Origin: Tetragonia tetragonoides
Taxonomy: Eukaryota; Streptophyta; Magnoliopsida; Caryophyllales; Aizoaceae
Direction of reading: 5' to 3'
DNA: 64,000 nt
Assembly (NCBI GenBank): GCA_038025085.1
Contig: CM076141.1
Span: 24,428,501 to 24,492,500, forward strand
The notes beneath the pieces are model-generated. The model was not told the DNA's origin. It searched no databases and saw only the letters and a list, made by a program, of their open reading frames with translations. This document shows positions 26,197 to 35,600 of the stretch, piece by piece. The position numbers and the translations under genes were made by a program. Position 1 is the stretch's first letter. Each line of letters opens with the position of its first letter.

Positions 26197-27148
26197 TGAT
26201 GCGTTGGCATCAAGCTCCTCTCTTCACTTAAGTGCCATGCAATCTGTTCTTGGTCGATTAATGATATTATCATGTCCTAAGGCACTGTTTTAGTACATGG
26301 TGGCTTCATTAATGGTCCTAGGGGCATTAATGTCCTTTCTATGGCATAAAACCTGGTTTTTGTCCGTACAACATGTAGTGCATATGTCCGTACACAAATA
26401 ACCTTGCAATTAGCTTAATTATCATGATTAGTTGATTAACTTGGTTTTTATCCGTACAAATGTTCGTACACATGTTCGTACATAAGTAGCTTAATTATGT
26501 TGCATGTAATTAGTTAATTAGGAAGTTTTAATTGCATTTTGAATTCCCTAAGTAGCTACTGAATGAGGGGAGTCTAAAAGCACAGGGGATGGATAAGGAT
26601 GGAGCTTGAGGCTCCTCTTACAGCTCACCCACGTTTGTCCTTGTGCAAGGACAAGTAACAGCTGTCAAGTGGTCCAAAACGGAAGGAAATGCGCTCCAAA
26701 TTGTACTGCACGTATTTGGCTCATTTCTTGGCAAAATACTGAAGTTTCATTTTGCTTGGGCACTACTCTTGGACAACTCACCCTTTCTAGAGTATTCTTA
26801 GGTTATTAGGGCACATTTGTGACCCCTATAAATATGTAAGAACAGCTGATGTAAAAGGTACTTGATGATGAATGAAAATATGAAATGGCTGCTGCCTTTT
26901 GCTTACAAACCTTGTTGTTCTTTATAGTGTCCTTAGGGATATTTGGTGAAACAAGTAGTATCCTTTAGCCTTGACTTGGTGGTTAAATCCTTTATAGTCT
27001 TGGTGGTGGTGCTATCTATCCTCCCTCTTCTTATTTTTCATTTCATTTACTTCGTTTTCAATCTTTATAATCGCAAAACAAACAAAATATTATCAAAATA
27101 CCCATTGTTCGAAAACGAGCTAAAACCTTCAGATTTGCTAACGCATCA
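26197..27148 (+). repeat. LTR 1 (5' LTR, 952 bp)
   Basis: Terminal inverted ends TGATGCGTT / AACGCATCA. The first 16 bases form a small dyad, TGATGC-GTTG-GCATCA. The U3 part has five related CCGTACA or TCGTACA motifs between about 26363 and 26484 and a perfect 9-bp-arm inverted repeat at 26635-26654 (TTGTCCTTG, TG, CAAGGACAA). A TATA box lies at 26827. Seven bases (26287 G, 26335 C, 26383 T, 26450 A, 26482 A, 26569 G, 26712 G) distinguish it from LTRs 2 and 3. In the 3' part it agrees with LTR 2 against LTR 3. Open frames inside it begin with non-ATG codons and are not considered genes. Confidence 0.93.
26827..26834 (+). promoter_or_regulatory. Predicted TATA box of LTR 1
   Basis: TATAAATA preceded by a C-rich stretch (GACCCC), about 630 bp into the LTR. 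It is the best core-promoter candidate and would place the U3/R boundary roughly 30 bp downstream. Transcription is not demonstrated. Confidence 0.6.
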
Positions 27149-27150
27149 GT

Positions 27151-27162
27151 TGGTATCAGAGC
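27151..27162 (+). other. Primer-binding site, copy 1
   Basis: TGGTATCAGAGC, starting two bases after the end of LTR 1. It matches the complement of the 3' end of plant initiator tRNA-Met, the usual minus-strand primer of many plant Ty3/gypsy and Ty1/copia elements. Position and sequence together fix the 3' end of the LTR. Confidence 0.9.
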
Positions 27163-28072
27163 TTTGGTTTTCTTAGCTCGTTAATTCAGAGGTTTTTCTT
27201 CATTGAAGAGTCATCTTTCACCTGGTTTTGGTTTCAAGGAAAAAGGTTGAGATTTGGGTACTCAAGTAAGCATTTTCCCTCGGTGACTCCTGCTGGATGT
27301 GCGATTGGACCAAGCTGAGGATCTTGGTTTTTGGAGGCGCTTCAAAAGGTAAAGGTGTCAACTTTGATACTTTTCTGAGTTCCTTAGATATTTATCTTTT
27401 GGAATATCTTGGTGGTTTTGCTTAAATCATTGTGGGTTGGAGCAGTTTATTGTGAGAAGTTGCTAAATATGCTGAGCGTGAACTGGGATCTTATTTGTTG
27501 CATTGCTTGTTTGTTCTGAATTTATTCTGCAACGTTGTGGTGAGTCTTGTGGGATTTATACCTGGTTATCTTATTTGGGGTTATATCTTTGTTATCCAAG
27601 TGGTTTGAAGTTAAAAGGTTGAGTCTTTGGCCTTCATTGGTGCTCAAACATTTTGTTGGTCCTGCTGGGTTGCGAACAGGAGTCATGTTTGCATTTTGCT
27701 CATATCTCAAGATCTAGAGATTAAGTTTATGTCTTTCTTACTCCTATAGCCTCCTAATACCTTATACTACAAATTATCTTGGTAGATTTCGGGTTTTGTC
27801 ACCCTTGTATGTAAGAAATTTTGAGATTTGTTGAGCTGTTCGTGTACGTGCAAAATTTGGAATTGTTGTGTTTGAAGTTGAGCTGTTGCAATTGGCGTTT
27901 GTTCTCTTATGGATCTTTGTTGAAACTGGAATTGGGTGTTGAATCATTGGATAGTTTTGAGTATTCATTGCATTTGATTGTCTTATCCCGTCATTCCACA
28001 ACACAAAGTCCACAAAGAACCCAAAAACAGCCCAAACACCATCCGAACTCAAACACAACCTAACTCCACAAA
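27163..28072 (+). other. Untranslated leader of internal region, copy 1
   Basis: About 910 bp between the primer-binding site and the gag-like start. I find no convincing coding sequence. The short frames on both strands overlap each other and show no family motif. The region is T- and G-rich up to about 27960, then A- and C-rich just before the ATG at 28073. A long leader with packaging or dimerisation signals is typical of such elements, but none can be recognised by eye. Confidence 0.6.
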
Positions 28073-28414
28073 ATGCCTCGTCTTTATGATACCAAGTATA
28101 ATGATGATGACTTAGAGATAGACTTTCCTAAATTTGGTGGGTTCCTCTATTCTGAAGATTTTTATACGTGGCTTGAGACGGTGGACGAATGGTTTAAAGT
28201 CTTGGAGTTTTCTAATCGCAAGAAAATAGAACTTGTGACGAGTTCTTTTGATTGCGATGCTTTGATTTGGTGGGAACTCTTAGAAATCAGAAGAAGAAGG
28301 ATTGGAAAGGGAAAAATCCAAAGATGGAGTGAGATGCGTAAGAGCTCATTTGAAAGTTTGTGCCAAAGTTCACGTCACGAGCTTTTTACACTCAACACAA
28401 CCTTGAGCATGTAG
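28073..28414 (+). pseudogene. gag: Gag-like open frame, truncated (copy 1)
   Basis: A 113-codon frame with an ATG in AAAATGCC context. It looks like the N-terminal half of the plant Ty3/gypsy capsid domain (Retrotrans_gag type): DFPKFGG near residues 17-23, EDFYTWLETVDEWF at 28-41, KKIELV at 50-55, the hallmark WWE at 66-68 preceded by ALI, then RRRRIGKGKIQRWSEM at 73-88. Gag normally forms the particle that packages element RNA. Around residue 90 the similarity leaves this frame and the reading stops at 113. Gag-like sequence (KFTSRAFYTQ) continues in another frame just downstream, so at least one frameshift is present. No zinc knuckle (CCHC) is visible. The product is probably non-functional. 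Confidence 0.75.
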
Positions 28415-29052
28415 CTAGTGTGAAAGCTACTGAAAATGCAGCTCCCATAATTGTGAGCCTAGAGGAATGGCAAATGATTGGTGAAGAATTTCAAGAACCC
28501 ACTTTGTTTAAAGAAGAACAAAAAGACGACCCGAGCAATGTTCTTGATTCAGCAATCATTGTGGAAGAGTTACAAACCCATGGTGAAGAAACTGTCATTT
28601 GTGACGATATCGTGCAAGCTGCACAAGGAGCAAATTACAGAAGCATACAGACAAGATTGCCAACAAGTTCCTTGACCTTTTCATCTCATTTCATCTTGTT
28701 TGAGGATGTATTCAAGTGGCAAAAGTTTGATGTGGCAGATTATACGAATTTCCCTAGAGTAGGGATTGGTACAATCGTGCCACTGTTCTTTAAGGTACAA
28801 ATGCAGCAACATTGTAAAGATGTCACGAGATCAATTGGGGCTTGGATTAGAGGCCGTATTCGGGGTGGAAAGTTCAGCACCTACATCATTGAGCTTAATT
28901 GGAAAGCTTTCTACTTCCAGGACTTGAGGGCAAGTCCTAAACAACACCGGGTGTATGATGCGTTGGCATCAAGCTCCTCTCTTCACTTAAGTGCCATGCA
29001 ATCTGTTCTTGGTCGATTAATGATATTATCATGTCCTAAGGCACTCTTTTAG
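28360..29052 (+). pseudogene. Gag C-terminal and unassigned frame running into LTR 2 (copy 1)
   Basis: This frame is open for 230 codons but has no ATG at its start (GTG at 28360), so it is best read as the continuation of the broken gag. Its first 15-20 residues (PKFTSRAFYTQHN) fit the region after the gag WW motif. A Glu-rich acidic stretch follows (about residues 34-88), then a region without recognisable domain. Near residues 186-198 the DLRASPK segment resembles the short DLR-type tail near the end of some plant gypsy polyproteins, a weak resemblance only. From about residue 199 it is LTR sequence and stops at TAG 29050. It could be the two ends of an ancestral polyprotein brought together by deletion of pol. 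Confidence 0.5.
28921..28955 (+). other. Candidate polypurine-tract region before LTR 2
   Basis: The sequence just before the LTR has GACTTGAGGGCAAGTC and then CCGGGTGTA. No clean purine run touches the LTR. ACTTGAGGG is the best purine-rich candidate. A degenerate tract would hinder plus-strand priming and fits an element that no longer moves, but this is uncertain. Confidence 0.35.
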
Positions 29053-29907
29053 TACATGGTGGCTTCATTAATGGTCCTAGGGGCATTAATGTCGTTTCTA
29101 TGGCATAAAACCTGGTTTTTGTCCGTACAACATGTAGTGCACATGTCCGTACACAAATAACCTTGCAATTAGCTTAATTATCATGATTAGTTGATTAACT
29201 TGGTTTTTGTCCGTACAAATGTTCGTACACATGTTCGTACTTAAGTAGCTTAATTATGTTGCATGTAATTAGTTAATTAGGAAGTTTTAATTGCATTTTG
29301 AATTCCCTAAGTAGCTACTGAATGAGGAGAGTCTAAAAGCACAGGGGATGGATAAGGATGGAGCTTGAGGCTCCTCTTACAGCTCACCCACGTTTGTCCT
29401 TGTGCAAGGACAAGTAACAGCTGTCAAGTGGTCCAAAACGGAAGGAAATGCGCTCCAAATTGTACTGCACATATTTGGCTCATTTCTTGGCAAAATACTG
29501 AAGTTTCATTTTGCTTGGGCACTACTCTTGGACAACTCACCCTTTCTAGAGTATTCTTAGGTTATTAGGGCACATTTGTGACCCCTATAAATATGTAAGA
29601 ACAGCTGATGTAAAAGGTACTTGATGATGAATGAAAATATGAAATGGCTGCTGCCTTTTGCTTACAAACCTTGTTGTTCTTTATAGTGTCCTTAGGGATA
29701 TTTGGTGAAACAAGTAGTATCCTTTAGCCTTGACTTGGTGGTTAAATCCTTTATAGTCTTGGTGGTGGTGCTATCTATCCTCCCTCTTCTTATTTTTCAT
29801 TTCATTTACTTCGTTTTCAATCTTTATAATCGCAAAACAAACAAAATATTATCAAAATACCCATTGTTCGAAAACGAGCTAAAACCTTCAGATTTGCTAA
29901 CGCATCA
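28956..29907 (+). repeat. LTR 2 (middle LTR, chimeric, 952 bp)
   Basis: Same ends as LTR 1. At seven diagnostic sites in the first 516 bp (29046 C, 29094 G, 29142 C, 29209 G, 29241 T, 29328 A, 29471 A) it matches LTR 3. At four later sites (29622 T, 29646 G, 29697 G, and no extra T near 29866) it matches LTR 1. The switch lies between 29471 and 29622. This is expected if the 3' LTR of one copy crossed over with the 5' LTR of an identical copy on a sister or homologous chromosome. There is no target duplication at its borders. Confidence 0.92.
29586..29593 (+). promoter_or_regulatory. Predicted TATA box of LTR 2
   Basis: TATAAATA in the same context as in LTR 1, 2759 bp downstream. In a three-LTR element this internal promoter could drive the second internal region; activity is not shown. 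Confidence 0.55.
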
Positions 29908-29909
29908 GT

Positions 29910-29921
29910 TGGTATCAGAGC
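29910..29921 (+). other. Primer-binding site, copy 2
   Basis: A second TGGTATCAGAGC, two bases after LTR 2 and identical in sequence and spacing to copy 1. Its presence shows that the second repeat contains a complete 5' internal end, not a fragment. Confidence 0.9.
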
Positions 29922-30831
29922 TTTGGTTTTCTTAGCTCGTTAATTCAGAGGTTTTTCTTCATTGAAGAGTCATCTTTCACCTGGTTTTGGTTTCAAGGAA
30001 AAAGGTTGAGATTTGGGTACTCAAGTAAGCATTTTCCCTCGGTGACTCCTGCTGGATGTGCGATTGGACCAAGCTGAGGATCTTGGTTTTTGGAGGCGCT
30101 TCAAAAGGTAAAGGTGTCAACTTTGATACTTTTCTGAGTTCCTTAGATATTTATCTTTTGGAATATCTTGGTGGTTTTGCTTAAATCATTGTGGGTTGGA
30201 GCAGTTTATTGTGAGAAGTTGCTAAATATGCTGAGCGTGAACTGGGATCTTATTTGTTGCATTGCTTGTTTGTTCTGAATTTATTCTGCAACGTTGTGGT
30301 GAGTCTTGTGGGATTTATACCTGGTTATCTTATTTGGGGTTATATCTTTGTTATCCAAGTGGTTTGAAGTTAAAAGGTTGAGTCTTTGGCCTTCATTGGT
30401 GCTCAAACATTTTGTTGGTCCTGCTGGGTTGCGAACAGGAGTCATGTTTGCATTTTGCTCATATCTCAAGATCTAGAGATTAAGTTTATGTCTTTCTTAC
30501 TCCTATAGCCTCCTAATACCTTATACTACAAATTATCTTGGTAGATTTCGGGTTTTGTCACCCTTGTATGTAAGAAATTTTGAGATTTGTTGAGCTGTTC
30601 GTGTACGTGCAAAATTTGGAATTGTTGTGTTTGAAGTTGAGCTGTTGCAATTGGCGTTTGTTCTCTTATGGATCTTTGTTGAAACTGGAATTGGGTGTTG
30701 AATCATTGGATAGTTTTGAGTATTCATTGCATTTGATTGTCTTATCCCGTCATTCCACAACACAAAGTCCACAAAGAACCCAAAAACAGCCCAAACACCA
30801 TCCGAACTCAAACACAACCTAACTCCACAAA
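29922..30831 (+). other. Untranslated leader of internal region, copy 2
   Basis: Repeat of the leader in copy 1 at +2759. No difference was found by eye in the stretches compared, and no convincing coding sequence is present. Confidence 0.6.
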
Positions 30832-31173
30832 ATGCCTCGTCTTTATGATACCAAGTATAATGATGATGACTTAGAGATAGACTTTCCTAAATTTGGTGGG
30901 TTCCTCTATTCTGAAGATTTTTATACGTGGCTTGAGACGGTGGACGAATGGTTTAAAGTCTTGGAGTTTTCTAATCGCAAGAAAATAGAACTTGTGACGA
31001 GTTCTTTTGATTGCGATGCTTTGATTTGGTGGGAACTCTTAGAAATCAGAAGAAGAAGGATTGGAAAGGGAAAAATCCAAAGATGGAGTGAGATGCGTAA
31101 GAGCTCATTTGAAAGTTTGTGCCAAAGTTCACGTCACGAGCTTTTTACACTCAACACAACCTTGAGCATGTAG
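30832..31173 (+). pseudogene. gag: Gag-like open frame, truncated (copy 2)
   Basis: Translation identical to the first copy over all 113 residues, including the WWE motif and the same premature loss of frame. The shared break shows that the inactivation predates the duplication of the internal region. Function in particle formation is unlikely. Confidence 0.75.
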
Positions 31174-31811
31174 CTAGTGTGAAAGCTACTGAAAATGCAG
31201 CTCCCATAATTGTGAGCCTAGAGGAATGGCAAATGATTGGTGAAGAATTTCAAGAACCCACTTTGTTTAAAGAAGAACAAAAAGACGACCCGAGCAATGT
31301 TCTTGATTCAGCAATCATTGTGGAAGAGTTACAAACCCATGGTGAAGAAACTGTCATTTGTGACGATATCGTGCAAGCTGCACAAGGAGCAAATTACAGA
31401 AGCATACAGACAAGATTGCCAACAAGTTCCTTGACCTTTTCATCTCATTTCATCTTGTTTGAGGATGTATTCAAGTGGCAAAAGTTTGATGTGGCAGATT
31501 ATACGAATTTCCCTAGAGTAGGGATTGGTACAATCGTGCCACTGTTCTTTAAGGTACAAATGCAGCAACATTGTAAAGATGTCACGAGATCAATTGGGGC
31601 TTGGATTAGAGGCCGTATTCGGGGTGGAAAGTTCAGCACCTACATCATTGAGCTTAATTGGAAAGCTTTCTACTTCCAGGACTTGAGGGCAAGTCCTAAA
31701 CAACACCGGGTGTATGATGCGTTGGCATCAAGCTCCTCTCTTCACTTAAGTGCCATGCAATCTGTTCTTGGTCGATTAATGATATTATCATGTCCTAAGG
31801 CACTCTTTTAG
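31119..31811 (+). pseudogene. Gag C-terminal and unassigned frame running into LTR 3 (copy 2)
   Basis: Translation identical to the frame at 28360 over all 230 residues, again opening with GTG rather than ATG and running about 97 bp into the following LTR. The same uncertainty applies: gag remainder at the start, an acidic middle, and no assigned domain after that. Confidence 0.5.
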
Positions 31812-32667
31812 TACATGGTGGCTTCATTAATGGTCCTAGGGGCATTAATGTCGTTTCTATGGCATAAAACCTGGTTTTTGTCCGTACAACATGTAGTGCA
31901 CATGTCCGTACACAAATAACCTTGCAATTAGCTTAATTATCATGATTAGTTGATTAACTTGGTTTTTGTCCGTACAAATGTTCGTACACATGTTCGTACT
32001 TAAGTAGCTTAATTATGTTGCATGTAATTAGTTAATTAGGAAGTTTTAATTGCATTTTGAATTCCCTAAGTAGCTACTGAATGAGGAGAGTCTAAAAGCA
32101 CAGGGGATGGATAAGGATGGAGCTTGAGGCTCCTCTTACAGCTCACCCACGTTTGTCCTTGTGCAAGGACAAGTAACAGCTGTCAAGTGGTCCAAAACGG
32201 AAGGAAATGCGCTCCAAATTGTACTGCACATATTTGGCTCATTTCTTGGCAAAATACTGAAGTTTCATTTTGCTTGGGCACTACTCTTGGACAACTCACC
32301 CTTTCTAGAGTATTCTTAGGTTATTAGGGCACATTTGTGACCCCTATAAATATGTAAGAACAGCTGATGTAAAAGGTACTAGATGATGAATGAAAATATG
32401 AAATTGCTGCTGCCTTTTGCTTACAAACCTTGTTGTTCTTTATAGTGTCCTTAGGAATATTTGGTGAAACAAGTAGTATCCTTTAGCCTTGACTTGGTGG
32501 TTAAATCCTTTATAGTCTTGGTGGTGGTGCTATCTATCCTCCCTCTTCTTATTTTTCATTTCATTTACTTCGTTTTCAATCTTTATAATCGCAAAACAAA
32601 CAAAATATTATCAAAATACCCATTTGTTCGAAAACGAGCTAAAACCTTCAGATTTGCTAACGCATCA
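31715..32667 (+). repeat. LTR 3 (3' LTR, 953 bp)
   Basis: Begins TGATGCGTT and ends AACGCATCA, directly followed by the right target duplication. Private changes against LTRs 1 and 2 are A at 32381, T at 32405, A at 32456, and one extra T in CCCATTTGTTCG near 32624. Compared with LTR 1 there are ten substitutions and one single-base indel over 952 bp, about 1%. LTRs are identical at insertion, so this dates the original insertion as fairly recent. Confidence 0.93.
32345..32352 (+). promoter_or_regulatory. Predicted TATA box of LTR 3
   Basis: TATAAATA in conserved context. As part of the 3' LTR it could in principle start read-out transcripts into the satellite to the right, but nothing in the sequence demonstrates this. 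Confidence 0.5.
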
Positions 32668-32672
32668 ATATA
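32668..32672 (+). repeat. Target-site duplication, right copy (ATATA)
   Basis: Matches 26192-26196. The satellite resumes here at the point where it was interrupted (AATATA|CAACAC), so the insertion caused no deletion of the array. Confidence 0.9.
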
Positions 32673-35600
32673 CAACACAAAAGAACTCAAATCTCTTTCA
32701 CCCTGCTCCTATGAGCTTTTAAAACGCGTAAATGCATTCAAAAGCTTGAGTTGAAGCTTGTTTGTAACTGTAAACATCCTAGGTGTAGTTTCACAATCAA
32801 ATGATTGCAAACAAAGTATTTGGATGCTTTCTCTTAATATACAACACAAAAGAACTCAATATCTATCACCCTAGTCGTAAGAGCTGTTAAAACGCGTAAA
32901 TTCATTATACAGCTTGAGTTGAAGCTTGTTTGTACTTGTAAACATCCTAGGTGTAGTTTCACACTCAAATGAATGCAAACAACGTATTTGGATGCTTTCT
33001 CATAATATACAACACAAAAGAACTCAAATCTCTTTCACCCTACTCGTATGAGCTTTTAAAACGCGTAAATGCATTCAAAAGCTTGAGTTGAAGCTTGTTT
33101 GTAACTGTAAACATCCTAGGTATAGTTTCACACTCAAATGAATGCAAACAAAGTATTTGGACGCTTTCTCTTAATATACAACACAAAAGAACTCAAATCT
33201 CTTTCACCCTACTCGTATGAGCTTTTAAAACGCGTAAATGCATTCAAAAGCTTGAGTTGAAGCTTGTTTGTAACTGTAAACATCCTAGTTGTAGTTTTAC
33301 ACTTAAATGAATGCAAACAAAGTATTTGGATGCTTTCTCTCAATATACAACACAAAAGAACTCAAATCTCTTTCACCCTACTCGTATGAGCTTTTAAAAC
33401 GCGTAAACGCATTCAAAAGCTTGAGTTGAAGCTTGTTTGTAACTCTAAACATCCTAGGTGTAGTTTCACAGTCAAATGATTGCAAACAAAGTATTTGGAT
33501 GCTTTCTCTTAATATACAACACAAAAGAACTCATTTTCTATCATCCTAGTCGTAAGAGCTGTTAAGACGCGTAAATTCATTCAACAGCTTGAGTTGAAGC
33601 TTGTTTGTACTTGTAAACATCCTAGGTGTAGTTTCACACTCAAATGAATGCAAACAACGTATTTGGATGCTTTTTCTTAATATACAACACAAAAGAACTC
33701 AAATCTCTTTCACCCTACTCGTATGAGCTTTTAAAACGCGTAAATGCATTCAAAAGCTTGAGTTGAAGCTTGTTTGTAACTGCAAATATCCTTGGTATAG
33801 TTTCACACTCAAATGAATGCAAACAAAGTATTTGGATGCTTTCTCTTAATATACAACACAAAAGAACTCAAATCTCTTTCACCCTACTCGTATGAGCTTT
33901 TAAAACCGTAAATGCATTCAAAAGCTTGAGTTGAAGCTTGTTTGTAACTGTAAACATCCTAGGTGTAGTTTTACACTTAAATGAAGGCAAACAAAGTATT
34001 TGGATGCTTTCTCTCAATATACAACACAAAAGAACTCAAATCTCTTTCACCCTACTCGTATGAGATTTTAAAACGCGTAAATGCATTCAAAAGCTTGAGT
34101 TGAAGCTTGTTTGTAACTCTAAACATCCTAGGTGTAGTTTCACAGTCAAATGATTGCAAACAAAGTATTTGGATGCTTTCTCTTAATATACAACACAAAA
34201 GAACTCAAATCTCTTTCACCCTGCTCGTATGAGCTTTTAAAACGCGTAAATGCATTCAAAAGCTTGAGTTGAAGCTTGTTTGTAACTGTAAACATCCTAG
34301 GTGTAGTTTCACACTCAAATGATTGCAAACAAAGTACTTGGATGCTTTCTCTTAATATACAACACAAAAGAACTCAATATCTATCACCCTAGTCGTAAGA
34401 GCTGTTAAAACGCGTAAATTCATTATACAGCTTGAGTTGAAGCTTGTTTGTACTTGTAAACATCCTAGGTGTAGTTTCACACTCAAATGAATGCAAACAA
34501 CGTATTTGGATGCTTTCTCTTAATATACAACACAAAAGAACTCAAATCTCTTTCACCCTACTCGTATGAGCTTTTAAAACGCGTAAATGCATTCAAAAGC
34601 TTGAGTTGAAGCTTGTTTGTAACTGTAATCATCCTAGGTATATTTTCACACTCAAATGAATGCAAACAAAGTATTTGGATGCGTTCTCTTAATATACAAG
34701 ACAAAAGAACTCAAATCTCTTTCACTCTACTCGTATGAGCTTTTTAAACGCGTAAATGCATTCAAAAGCTTGAGTTGAAGCTTGTTTGTAACTGTAAACA
34801 TCCTAGGTGTAGTTTTACACTCAAATGAATGTAAACAAAGTATTGGGATGCTTTCTCTTAATATACAACACAGAAGAACTCAAATCTCTTTCACCCTACT
34901 GTATGAGCTTTTAAAACGCGTAAATGCATTCAAAAGCTAGAGTTGAAGCTTGTTTGTAACTGTAAACATCCTAGGTATAGTTTCACACTCAAATGAATGC
35001 AAACAAAGTATTTGAATGCTTTCTCTTAATATACAACACAAAAGAACTCTAATCTCTTTCACTCTACTCGTATGAGCTTTTAAAACGCGTAAATGCATTC
35101 AAAAGCTTGAGTTGAAGCTTGTTTGTAACTGTAAACATCCTAGGTGTAGTTTTACACTCAAATGAATGTAAACAAAGTATTGGGATGCTTTCTCTTAATA
35201 TACAACACAGAAGAACTCAAATCTCTTTCACCCTACTCGTATGAGCTTTTAAAACGCGTAAATGCATTCAAAAGCTTGAGTTGAAGCTTGTTTGTAACTG
35301 TAAACATCCTAGGTCCAGTTTCACACTCAAATGAATGCAAACAAAGTATTTGGATGCTTTCTCTTAATATACAACACAAAAGAACTCAAATCTCTTTCAC
35401 CCTGCTCGTATGAGCTTTTAAAACGCGTAAATGCATTCAAAAGCTTGAGTTGAAGCTTGTTTGTAACTGTAAACATCCTAGGTATAGTTTCACACTCAAA
35501 TGAATGCAAACAAAGTATTTGGACGCTTTCTCTTAATATACAACACAAAAGAACTCAAATCTCTTTCACCCTACTCGTATGAGCTTTTAAAACGCGTAAA

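Larger units (their letters stand above)
26197..32667 (+). mobile_element. Three-LTR Ty3/gypsy-like non-autonomous retrotransposon
   Basis: A 6471-bp insertion with order LTR (952), internal (1807), LTR (952), internal (1807), LTR (953), repeating at exactly 2759 bp. The outer ends carry a 5-bp target duplication and the inner boundaries do not. LTRs begin TGATGCGTT and end AACGCATCA. TGGTATCAGAGC, complementary to the initiator-tRNA-Met 3' end, lies two bases after each of the first two LTRs. The internal region has a gag-like frame but no recognisable protease, reverse transcriptase, RNase H or integrase, so movement would need a helper element. The tandem form is explained by unequal recombination between LTRs rather than by two insertions. 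The family is not recognised; the gypsy assignment rests on the gag relic and primer site. Confidence 0.93.

Noticed and set aside
26943..27176. 77-codon hydrophobic frame in the LTR (also at 29702 and 32461)
   Set aside because: It opens with TTG and spans the LTR end and primer-binding site. The hydrophobic composition follows from T-rich U5 sequence. Not a membrane protein gene.
27522..28063. Overlapping frames on both strands in the internal leader
   Set aside because: Mutually overlapping, no motif, and located in the expected untranslated leader before the gag ATG.
28073..29052. Functional gag or complete polyprotein
   Set aside because: The frame breaks just after the WW region, no zinc knuckle or pol motif is visible, and the downstream frame lacks an ATG and runs into the LTR.
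26197..32667. Two independent or nested element insertions
   Set aside because: No target duplication at the middle LTR, exact 2759-bp period, and an LTR 2 that is half LTR 3-like and half LTR 1-like. A single insertion plus unequal recombination explains all of this.
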